Below are positions 56,701 to 64,000 of a DNA stretch of 64,000 nt, piece by piece. Under the pieces are notes generated by a model that worked only from the letters and a program-made list of their open reading frames with translations, made no database searches and was not told where the DNA came from. The stretch lies in the NCBI RefSeq assembly GCF_000696185.1, contig NZ_KK853997.1:3117723-3181722 (forward strand). Direction: 5' to 3'. This DNA comes from Kitasatospora cheerisanensis KCTC 2395 (GTDB lineage Bacteria > Actinomycetota > Actinomycetes > Streptomycetales > Streptomycetaceae). The first letter of the stretch is position 1. Each line of letters opens with the position of its first letter. A program made the position numbers and the translations under genes.

Positions 56701-58666
56701 CGCTCAGGTCGGTGCCCTCGCGGAGCTTCAGGCCGAAGTCGACCACCCACGCGGTGGTGCCGTCGGTGCGGCGCAGCGCGTACGGGTGCTCGTCGAGCAC
56801 CTCGACGCCCAGCCGCTGCAGGACCGGCAGGACCTCGGTCAGCGAGATCGGGCCGCCGACCCGGTAGATCTTGAAGCGGCGCTCGTCGTCGCCGGCGCCG
56901 ACCGGCTGGTACAGGTTGAGGCGGAAGTCGCCCTCGCCGGCCAGCGACTCGATCTGCTTGAGGTCGGCGACGGCGGTGCGCGGCGGGAAGTCGGCGCGGT
57001 AGCCGTCGGGGAACGCGGTGGCGTACTTGTGGCCCAGCTCGGCGGCCTTCTCCTCGCCGAACTCGGTCTGCAGCTGGTCGTTGAAGCCGTCCATCCAGAA
57101 CCGGGCGGCCTCGGCGAGCCGGTTCTCGATCCGCTCGATGTCGGCGTCGGACAGCTGCGGCAGCTCGTTGCCGGGGGCGACCCGGACCACGAAGTGCAGG
57201 CGGGTCAGCACCGACTCGGTGGCGTACACCGTGTAGTCGATGGTGTCGCCGTCCAGCTCCTCCTTGAGGATGCTCATCAGGGCGAGCCGGATGCGGGTGG
57301 TGTAGCGGTCGCGCGGCAGGTAGACGTACGCGGAGAAGTAGCGGCCGTACTCGTCCTGGCGGAGGAACAGCCGCAGCCGGCGGCGCTCCTGCAGGTACAG
57401 CACGCTGGTGGCGACGGACTGCAGCTCGGCGGCGGCGGTCTGGAACATCTCGTCGCGCGGGAAGGTCTCCATGATCTGGAGCAGGTCGCGGCCGTCGTGG
57501 CTGTCGCCGGAGAAGCCGGCGCCGTCCATGACCTCCTGCACCTTGCGGCGCACCACGGGGATCCGGGTGACCGACTCGGTGTAGGCGGCGGAGGAGAACA
57601 GGCCGAGGAAGCGGCGCTCGCCGACCGGCTCGCCGGCCGCGTTGAACTTCTTCACGCCGACGTAGTCGAGGTACGCGGGGCGGTGCACGGTGGCCCGGCT
57701 GTTGGCCTTGGTGAGGACCAGCAGCTTCTTCTCGTGCGCCTTGGCGCGCACCGGGGCGGACAGCCGGCCGAAGGCCTCGGAGACCGGGTGGTGGTCGGTG
57801 TCGTGGCTCAGCGGGTCGGCGCGCAGGATGCCCAGGCCGGTGCCGGCGACCGCCTTGAGCACCTCCTCGCCCTCGTGCTCGACCAGGTCGTACTCGCGGT
57901 AGCCGAGGAAGGTGAAGTGGTCGTCGGCCAGCCAGCGCATCAGCTCCCAGGCCTCGCCGACCTCCTGCTCGGGCAGGTGCGCTGGGGGCTCCTCGGCGAG
58001 CTCGTCGGCCAGTCGGAGCGCGGAGTCGCGCATCTTCGACCAGTCCTCGACGACCTCGCGGACGTCGCCCAGCACGCGGCGCAGGCCGACCTCGATGGTG
58101 CGCAGGTCCTCGCGGTCGGTCTCGCGGTCGATCTCGATGTGCATCCAGGACTCGACCACGGCGTCCGCGGGCCACTCGGCGCCGGCGGCCTGCGCGCGGT
58201 TGCAGGCGTCGGTGTCGAGGATCTCCAGCAGCTTGCCGGTGAGGTCGCGGCGCACCGCGAGCTGCGGGTGCACGACGAGGTGGATGGCGCGGTCCAGGCG
58301 GGTCAGCTCGTTGGTGACCGAGTCGACCAGGAACGGCATGTCGTCGGTGACGATCTCGACCACGGTGTGGCCGCACGACCAGCCGTTCTCCTCGACGGTC
58401 GGGGTGTGCACCCGGACCTCGGCGGTGCCCTGGGGCCGCTTGAGGCCCAGCCGGTAGTGGGAGGCCGCCGCACCGTAGACGTCCACCGGGTCGCGGCCGA
58501 TCAGGTCCTCGGGCGCCGTGTGGAGGTAGTAGTGGTGCAGGTAGGCGGCCAGAGCGCCGTTGCTCAGCCCCTCGCCGGGCGCCGCGCCCCCCACCTGGCT
58601 GTTCTCAGCGGCTGCTGCTGCCTTCTTGAGCAGTTCGGCCTTGGCTGCGTCCAGCTTGGTCTGCAT
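53726..58666 (-). CDS. gdhB: NAD-dependent glutamate dehydrogenase (180-kDa class)
   Basis: 1646 residues from ATG 58666. It belongs to the very large GDH family first described in S. clavuligerus. N-terminal ACT-like segments (to about 600) include [26 protein letters not shown]. The catalytic core lies at about 800-1150: [47 protein letters not shown] and [33 protein letters not shown]. The C-terminal 450 residues are helical. It converts glutamate to 2-oxoglutarate and ammonium, feeding the TCA cycle. The P5C dehydrogenase gene upstream on the same strand makes its substrate. Confidence 0.96.
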   Translation of the reverse strand: [1646 protein letters not shown]

Positions 58667-58960
58667 AGCTGTTTGGCTCCTGTCGCGCGCCGTTGCGTGA
58701 CTCGGTGATGACTGTGGGTGCACCGCCGGGCCCCGTCGGCAAATCCTCCCGCACGCACAGGGTGGAAAACCGCTCATGGCACGCATGAGCCGCGTTCCGC
58801 CCGGGTACGACAAGTCGTTTGGCCTGCCTGACCGAAACCGGCGACGCGGCCAGCCTAACGTGACGAAACCAAGGTGTCAGGGGACACGGAGGCGCAATCC
58901 CGCAGGAAGATCGTTCCTTCCTGGACACCTTGTCCAAAGCCGCCCCGGACGGCCCGTACG

Positions 58961-60601
58961 TCACTCGGGCGACCACTCCATGTGCGGGTGGACGTAGTCG
59001 GTCGGCGGGGTGAACGTCTCCTTGATCGACCTGGTGGACGTCCAGCGCAGCAGGTTCTGCGCCGCGCCCGCCTTGTCGTTGGTGCCGGACGCCCGGCCGC
59101 CGCCGAACGGCTGCTGCCCGACCACCGCGCCGGTCGGCTTGTCGTTGACGTACAGGTTTCCGGCGGTGAACCGCAGCCGCTCCACCGCCTGCGCGATCGC
59201 CCGCCGGTCCTGCGCGACCACCGAGCCGGTCAGGCCGTACGGGGCGGCCTCGTCGACCCGGTCCAGCGCGTCCTCCCAGCGGGAGTCCTCGTACACCTGG
59301 ACCGCCAGGATCGGCCCGAAGTACTCGGTGGAGAAGATCTCGCCGCGCCGGTCGCCGCCGAGCAGCACGGTGGGGCGGAGGAACCAGCCGATCGCGTCGT
59401 CGTACTGCCCGCCCGCCAGCAGCTCGACCTGCGGGTCGGCCTTGGCGCGCTCGACGGCGTCCCGGTTGCGGGCGAAGGCGCGGGCGTCGATCAGCGCGCC
59501 CATGAAGTTGCTCAGGTCGGTGACGTCGCCGACGGTCAGCGCGTCCACCTCGCCGAGGAAGTCGTCCTTGATCCGGCGCCACAGGCTGCGCGGCAGGTAC
59601 GCCCGGGACAGCGCCGAGCACTTCTGGCCCTGGTACTCGAACGCGCCGCGCAGCATCGCCGTGCGCAGCACCGCCGGGTCCGCGGACGGGTGGGCGATCA
59701 GGAAGTCCTTGCCGCCGGTCTCGCCGACGATCCGCGGGTAGCCGCGGTAGCGGCCGATGCTGCGGCCGATCTCCCGCCACAGGTGCTGGAAGGTGCCGGT
59801 GGAGCCGGTGAAGTGCAGGCCGGCCAGCGCGGGGTCGCGCAGCGCCACCTCGGTCACCGCCTGCCCGTCGCCGGTGACCAGGTTGACCACGCCCGGGGGC
59901 AGGCCGGCCTCCTCCAGCAGGCGCATCAGGAAGTGCGCGGACAGCATCTGCGCCGGTGCGGGCTTCCACACCACCGTGTTGCCCATCAGCGCGGGCGCGG
60001 TCGGCAGGTTGCCGGCGATCGCGGTGAAGTTGAACGGGGTGATCGCGCAGACGAAGCCCTCCAGCGGGCGGTGGTCCGCGCGGTTCCACACCCCCGGGCC
60101 GGAGAACGGCTGCTCGGCCAGGATCTGCCGGCCGAAGTGCACGTTGAACCGCCAGAAGTCGATCAGCTCGCAGACGTCCAGCTCGGCCTGCTGCACCGAC
60201 TTCGACTGCCCCAGCACGGTGGCCGCGACCAGCGTCCCGCGCCACGGGCCCGCCAGCAGGTCCGCGGCCCGCAGGAACACCGCCGCCCGGTCGTCGAACG
60301 CCAGGCCCCGCCACTCCGGCGCCGCCGCCAGCGCCGCGTCCACCGCGTCCCGCACGTCGGCCGCCGTCGCGTTCCCCAGCACCCCGAGCTTCGCCGCGTG
60401 GTGGTGCGGCTGCACCACCTCGGACCGCTCCCCGCCGCCGAGCCGCTGCTCACCGCCGACGGTCATCGGCAGCGCGGTGTGCTGCCCCGCCAGGTGGTCC
60501 GCGAGCCGCAGCAGGCGCGCCCGCTCGGGACTGCCCGGCGCGTACGCCAGCGGCGGCTCGTTGACCGGGGTGGGGACGGTGGTGACCGCGTCGATCGGCA
60601 T
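58961..60601 (-). CDS. pruA: L-glutamate gamma-semialdehyde (P5C) dehydrogenase
   Basis: 546 residues from ATG 60601. Aldehyde dehydrogenase family of the P5C type: ITPFNFTAIAGNLPTAPALMGNTVVWKPAPAQ, LHFTGSTGTFQHLWREIG, the base Glu in PRIVGETGGKDFLIAHPSAD and the nucleophile Cys in FEYQGQKCSALSRAYLP. It oxidises glutamate semialdehyde from proline or arginine to glutamate. In many streptomycetes it sits with proline dehydrogenase; that gene is not in this window. The pairing with NAD-GDH gives the chain proline-glutamate-oxoglutarate. Confidence 0.96.
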   Translation of the reverse strand: MPIDAVTTVPTPVNEPPLAYAPGSPERARLLRLADHLAGQHTALPMTVGGEQRLGGGERSEVVQPHHHAAKLGVLGNATAADVRDAVDAALAAAPEWRGLAFDDRAAVFLRAADLLAGPWRGTLVAATVLGQSKSVQQAELDVCELIDFWRFNVHFGRQILAEQPFSGPGVWNRADHRPLEGFVCAITPFNFTAIAGNLPTAPALMGNTVVWKPAPAQMLSAHFLMRLLEEAGLPPGVVNLVTGDGQAVTEVALRDPALAGLHFTGSTGTFQHLWREIGRSIGRYRGYPRIVGETGGKDFLIAHPSADPAVLRTAMLRGAFEYQGQKCSALSRAYLPRSLWRRIKDDFLGEVDALTVGDVTDLSNFMGALIDARAFARNRDAVERAKADPQVELLAGGQYDDAIGWFLRPTVLLGGDRRGEIFSTEYFGPILAVQVYEDSRWEDALDRVDEAAPYGLTGSVVAQDRRAIAQAVERLRFTAGNLYVNDKPTGAVVGQQPFGGGRASGTNDKAGAAQNLLRWTSTRSIKETFTPPTDYVHPHMEWSPE

Positions 60602-60686
60602 GGTGCTCAACTGCTCCGTACGGTGGTGCGGGTGCTTCCCCTCCCAGGGTGAACGCGCCACGCCCGGTTGACGTGCCGTGACACGC

Positions 60687-61343
60687 CTACCGGGACAGTT
60701 CCTCCGCCACCGCGACGGCCTCCGCCAGCGAATCCACCACCGGCACCCCGAGGTGCACCAGCTTCTCCCGGGTGTGCGAACCGCCCGTGTACAGCACCGC
60801 CTTGATCCCGTGCTCCAGCGCGGCGAGCGCGTCGTCCGCGGCGTCCCCGATCAGCACCGTCCGGCCGCGGTCGATCTCGCCGCCCAGCGCCTCAAGGTGC
60901 ACCGCCAGCTCCGCCGCCTTGCGGCCGCCGGCCGCCCCGCGCCGCCCGTCCACCCGCACGAAGTGCCGGGTCAGACCGAACCCGTCCACCACCGGCACCA
61001 GCTGCTCGTGCGCGTACATCGACAGCAACGACTGACTCCGCCCCGCCGCCACCCAGCCGCCCAGCAGCTCCTCCGCCCCCGGAGTCAGTCCGCAGCTCGG
61101 AAACAGCTCCACGTACTTGACGTGGAACGCGTCGTCCGCCGCCAGCCACTCCGCCTGGCTCGGCGCCCGCCCCAGCAACCGCTCGTAGAACCGCGGAATC
61201 GGGATCTCGTACTGCGCCCGGTACTCCTCCAGCGTCATCGGCGCGATCCCCATCAGCCCCAACGCCGCATTACTGGCCCCCAGCACCGCCGGCATGTCCG
61301 ACAGCAGGGTCCCGTTCCAGTCCCAGACTATGTGTGTACGCAC
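60687..61343 (-). CDS. HAD-family phosphatase
   Basis: 218 residues from GTG 61343. HAD motif I is VWDWNGTLLSD (the second Asp is Asn, a known variant), motif II AAGRSQSLLSMYA, motif III K in the RKAAEL region and motif IV VLIGDAADDALAALEHGIKAVL. The helical cap is in residues 20-80. It resembles phosphoglycolate phosphatase-type enzymes, but the substrate is not predictable. It lies 86 bp before the P5C dehydrogenase gene, on the same strand. Confidence 0.88.
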   Translation of the reverse strand: MRTHIVWDWNGTLLSDMPAVLGASNAALGLMGIAPMTLEEYRAQYEIPIPRFYERLLGRAPSQAEWLAADDAFHVKYVELFPSCGLTPGAEELLGGWVAAGRSQSLLSMYAHEQLVPVVDGFGLTRHFVRVDGRRGAAGGRKAAELAVHLEALGGEIDRGRTVLIGDAADDALAALEHGIKAVLYTGGSHTREKLVHLGVPVVDSLAEAVAVAEELSR

Positions 61344-61679
61344 CCGCCAAGGGTAGGGCCCCGACGAGGGCTCCTCCCACCGAATTCGCCCGTCCGACGA
61401 CCGCCGCCGCGCCCGCCCGGCCTGCCGAAGGGCGGCCGTCCGAATTCCGGAGAAGGCGACCCGACTCGCATTGCGGACAATTCGGCCGACCTTTCGACAA
61501 GCCCCCGGCCCCCGCCCTGGGCGGGCGTACCACCGCCGAGCCCTGCCGTTCGGCGGAGAATTCGACCGGCCCACTGGCCGAAGCCCCCGAAATCCCGTCG
61601 CCCCGTATCCGCATTCCGTGATACTCACCACCCGGACGCCGAACATCCGGCCTCCGAACCCCGTGGCAGAAAAGGGAAT
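61344..61679. other. Intergenic region upstream of secreted repeat protein
   Basis: 336 bp. It contains several AATTC-containing motifs (at about 61383, 61442, 61486 and 61559), unusual in such GC-rich DNA. No convincing gene; a promoter for the divergent HAD and the + strand secreted protein must be here but is not clear. Confidence 0.4.
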
Positions 61680-62735
61680 ATGGGAACTCGAAAGCGTTTC
61701 ATCGGGCACGGCAGGAGCACCACCGCCCTGCTGGTCGGCATGCTGGCCGCCGCCGCACTGTCGGGAGCCCCGGCGTACGCGGCACCTGCCGGCACGGCCG
61801 CGCACAGCACCTCCTTGCCCGCCAAGGACGGCGATCTGAACCTCGACGGCACCCCCGATCTGATCGTCCCCGGCGGCACCGGCATCCTTCCGCCCGGCCT
61901 GTGGCTGGCCACCGGCCGGCCCAACGGAACGGTGCGGCCCACCGCGACCAACATCGGCGTCAACGGACTGGCCTACAGCACCGCGCCCGACGCGGCCGAG
62001 TGGAACGGCGCACAGGCCGTCACCGGCGCCTTCTGCGGCAACGGCACCCAGGATGTCCTCGCCTACTTCCCGACCGGGAACAACGCAGGCGGCGGCAGCA
62101 TCATGTGCGGCGACGGCACCACCGGCCCGCTCGGCACCTCGTCGGCCCCGCTGCGCATCAGCGGCCTCACGGTCGCCGACGCGGACGGCACCGCCGCCAC
62201 CCGGATCGCCAACGCGGGCAACACCAGCGGCCTGGCCACCGGGCACCCCGACCTGCTCGCCGTCCTCGGCAACCGGCTGGTCCTGCTGTACTCCACCACC
62301 GCCAACGGCTACTCCACCGACGCGGGCTTCGGCATGGGCATCTGCCTGGCCAGCTGCAACGTCCTGTCCGGGCTCGACTCCCCCGACGGCACCCAGGACT
62401 GGAGCGGCTGGACGGTGGCCACCGCCCAGCGCGCCGACGGCACCGCCGCCTACCTGTGGAACCCCACCACCGGCGCGCTCCACCTGTGGACCGGCCTCAA
62501 GCTCTCCGCCGACGGCACCACTCTCACCACCACCGGCGCCTACACCATCGCCGCCTCCGGCTGGAACACCGGCCGGACGCTGGTCCTGCGCGCCGCCGGC
62601 ATCAAGGCCACCGGCGCCCCGGCGCTCTGGGCGACCGACCCCGCAACGGGCGTGACCACCACCACCCAGCCGGCCGCGCTCGCCGACAACCCCGTCGTCA
62701 CCACCGTCAGCACCACGCTCGTCACCCAGCCCTGA
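61680..62735 (+). CDS. Secreted FG-GAP/VCBS-like repeat protein
   Basis: 351 residues, ATG 61680. A Sec signal peptide (GRSTTALLVGMLAAAALSGAPAYA), then a mature protein beginning DGDLNLDGTPDLIVPGG, an Asp-rich calcium-loop pattern of FG-GAP repeats. Similar loops appear at GNGTQDVLAYFPTG and DADGTAATRIAN. It predicts a beta-propeller-like extracellular protein, probably a binding protein. Ser/Thr- and Gly-rich, with two Cys pairs. Function and partner unknown. Confidence 0.75.
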   Translation: MGTRKRFIGHGRSTTALLVGMLAAAALSGAPAYAAPAGTAAHSTSLPAKDGDLNLDGTPDLIVPGGTGILPPGLWLATGRPNGTVRPTATNIGVNGLAYSTAPDAAEWNGAQAVTGAFCGNGTQDVLAYFPTGNNAGGGSIMCGDGTTGPLGTSSAPLRISGLTVADADGTAATRIANAGNTSGLATGHPDLLAVLGNRLVLLYSTTANGYSTDAGFGMGICLASCNVLSGLDSPDGTQDWSGWTVATAQRADGTAAYLWNPTTGALHLWTGLKLSADGTTLTTTGAYTIAASGWNTGRTLVLRAAGIKATGAPALWATDPATGVTTTTQPAALADNPVVTTVSTTLVTQP

Positions 62736-62750
62736 TCCACCCCCGAACGC

Positions 62751-62782
62751 GAGCGGCCCGCCGGGCTTCCGGCGGGCCGCTC
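62751..62782. terminator. Bidirectional terminator
   Basis: GAGCGGCCCGCCGG (62751-62764) pairs with CCGGCGGGCCGCTC (62769-62782): 14 bp, 4-nt loop. It ends both the secreted protein gene and the convergent reductase gene. Confidence 0.85.
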
Positions 62783-62799
62783 CGCGGTTCCCGGGCGGG

Positions 62800-63615
62800 T
62801 CAGTTGAACTCGTACGGGTCGGGGCCGGTGCGCAGGCCGCGGTCGGAGGCGGCGACGGCGGCCATCTCCTCCTCGGTGAGGGTGAAGTCGAAGACGTCGA
62901 GGTTCTGGCGGATCCGGGCCGGGGTGGCGGACTTGGGGATGACCAGGTTGCCCAGCTGGAGGTGCCAGCGCAGCACCACCTGGGCGGGCGACCGGCCGGT
63001 GCGTCCGGCGATCGCGGTGATCGCCGGGTCGTCCAGCACGGCGCCCTGGGCGAGCGGGCTCCAGGCCTCGGTGGCGATGCCGTGCGCGGCGTGGAAGGCC
63101 CGCAGCTCGGCCTGCTGGAGGCCCGGGTGCAGCTCGATCTGGTTGACGGCCGGGACCAGCCCGCTGTTCTCGATCAGCCGGGTCAGGTGCTCAGGCCGGA
63201 AGTTGGAGACGCCTGCGGCGCGGATCCGCCCGTCGGCGGCGAGGCGCTCGATCGCCCGCCAGGAGTCGAGGTAGAGGTCCCGGGCCGGGGCGGGCCAGTG
63301 GATCAGGTACAGGTCGACGGTCTCCAGGCCGAGCCGCTCCAGGCTGGCGTCGAAGGCGCGCAGCGTCGCCTCGTACCCCTGGTCGGCGTTCCACAGCTTG
63401 GTGGTGACGAAGACGTCCTCGCGCGGCAGCCCGGAGGCGGCCAGCGCCTTGCCGACGCCGGGCTCGTTGTCGTAGACCGCCGCGGTGTCGATCCGGCGGT
63501 AGCCGGCCTCCAGGGCGGTGGCGACGGTCTCCTCGTCCTGGACCTGGTAGACGCCGAAGCCGAGCTGCGGCATCCGGACGCCGTTGTTGAGGGTGATGTC
63601 GGGGACGGTGGTCAT
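62800..63615 (-). CDS. Aldo/keto reductase
   Basis: 271 residues. AKR pattern: NNGVRMPQLGFGVYQV, the catalytic tetrad Asp and Tyr in RRIDTAAVYDNEPGVG, Lys in VTTKLWNADQG and His in LYLIHWPAP. The NADPH site is VIPKSATPARIRQNLDVFDF. It resembles the 2,5-diketo-D-gluconate reductase group (AKR5), broad in substrate. It stands alone before a simple repeat. Confidence 0.93.
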   Translation of the reverse strand: MTTVPDITLNNGVRMPQLGFGVYQVQDEETVATALEAGYRRIDTAAVYDNEPGVGKALAASGLPREDVFVTTKLWNADQGYEATLRAFDASLERLGLETVDLYLIHWPAPARDLYLDSWRAIERLAADGRIRAAGVSNFRPEHLTRLIENSGLVPAVNQIELHPGLQQAELRAFHAAHGIATEAWSPLAQGAVLDDPAITAIAGRTGRSPAQVVLRWHLQLGNLVIPKSATPARIRQNLDVFDFTLTEEEMAAVAASDRGLRTGPDPYEFN

Positions 63616-63631
63616 GCCGGTCGGGCCTTTC

Positions 63632-63659
63632 GGTCGGTGGTCGGTGGTCGGTGGTCGGT
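63632..63659. repeat. Four tandem copies of GGTCGGT
   Basis: Perfect 7-bp units, 28 bp, in the 70-bp gap between the reductase start and the MFS stop. The upstream region of the reductase gene (minus strand) contains it, so length changes could affect expression. Confidence 0.85.
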
Positions 63660-63684
63660 GCGGCGCGGCGGAGGGCCGGCGGGG

Positions 63685-64000
63685 TCAGTGGTGCAGGGCG
63701 GGGACGCGGACGGCGGCGCGGGCCGGCTCCCGGCGGTCCAGCGCGGCGGAGAGGACGGCCAGGGCCAGCGCGGAGGCGGCGAGCAGGGCGCCGACCCAGG
63801 CGGGGCGGTCCAGCCGAGGCCGGCCGAGACGACGGCGCCGCCGAGCCACGCGGCGAGCGCGTTGCCGAGGTTGAACGCGCCGACGTTCATCGCGGAGGCC
63901 AGCGTGGGCGCGCCGTGCGCCTGGTCCAGGACCCGCTTCTGCAGCGGCGGGACGGTGGCGAAGCCGAGCGCGCCGATCAGCAGCAGGGTGACGGCGGCGG
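63685..64000 (-). CDS. MFS efflux transporter, C-terminal part (cut by window end; frameshift)
   Basis: Only the last helices are present. The frame reads AAVTLLLIGALGFATVPPLQKRVLDQAHGAPTLASAMNVGAFNLGNALAAWLGG, the hallmark of DHA1 sugar/drug efflux proteins, until the G run 63802-63805. One added base restores AWVGALLAASALALAVLSAALDRREP and the stop at 63685. The start is outside the window. Confidence 0.8.
   Translation of the reverse strand, partial: RRRHPAADRRARLRHRPAAAEAGPGPGARRAHAGLRDERRRVQPRQRARRVARRRRRLGRPRLDRPAWVGALLAASALALAVLSAALDRREPARAAVRVPALHH

Noticed and set aside
53612..58708. 1698-residue open frame on the + strand antisense to gdh
   Set aside because: Composition is Gly/Val/Leu-rich shadow of a high-GC3 gene on the other strand; no motifs.

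Overview
The window is about 64 kb of very GC-rich actinobacterial chromosome, almost certainly from Streptomycetaceae (Streptomyces, Kitasatospora or a close relative). The evidence is an SsgA-like sporulation protein, an NnaR-type HemD/winged-helix regulator beside narK, a 180-kDa-class NAD-glutamate dehydrogenase, a class F-like sortase, paired eukaryotic-type kinases, and a tmRNA tag ANSKRDSQQFALAA. From memory, the block DUF3039 - YqgE - murA - hup - malic enzyme - HelD-like helicase - nnaR - narK - smpB - S41 protease - ftsX - ftsE - prfB - kinases matches the order of the S. coelicolor core chromosome around SCO2947-SCO2974, so most of the window is conserved core with small accessory patches.

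Layout. 1-14 kb holds two IclR-type regulators, a Lon-like membrane protease, TM2/DUF2752 membrane proteins, a superfamily II helicase, a membrane-anchored ECF sigma factor fused to a carbohydrate-binding module, an SsgA-like protein, a sortase, a lysyl-phosphatidylglycerol synthase-like protein, a secreted polysaccharide-deacetylase-like protein and two efflux pumps. The second pump is a guanidinium exporter under a guanidine-III riboswitch. 14.2-14.5 kb is the most unusual spot: a promoter, a 28-residue cysteine-rich mini-ORF, an atypical tRNA-Cys and a strong hairpin. 14.6-19.6 kb is a type VII secretion operon (two tandem mycosins, a WXG-like protein and a Gly-rich substrate). 19.7-20.9 kb is an IS110-family element. 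21-25.4 kb is a three-subunit molybdenum hydroxylase operon. 25.5-45 kb is the conserved cell wall, translation and division core. 44.4-50.7 kb has two Ser/Thr kinases and an FHA/FtsK-type ATPase. 51-64 kb has a two-component system, SMI1-like protein, NAD-GDH, P5C dehydrogenase, a HAD phosphatase, a secreted repeat protein, an aldo/keto reductase and a truncated MFS gene.

How genes work together. P5C dehydrogenase makes glutamate and the neighbouring NAD-GDH deaminates it. FtsE/FtsX is the cell-wall hydrolase regulator of division. SmpB and tmRNA form the ribosome-rescue pair, separated only by an esterase gene. NnaR regulates nitrate and nitrite uptake and reduction with narK. The two kinases beside an FHA-domain ATPase suggest a phospho-signalling module coupled to a secretion-type motor.

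Data quality. At least ten G/C runs of 4-6 bases look one base short. At each of them the reading frame of an otherwise normal gene breaks and is restored by adding a single G/C. Six genes are affected: the lysyltransferase, the deacetylase, two hydroxylase subunits, one kinase and the last MFS gene. The FHA-ATPase is also affected, and needs one further base at a nearby non-homopolymer site. I read these as draft-assembly errors, not pseudogenes, and give full-length coordinates with the frameshifts marked.
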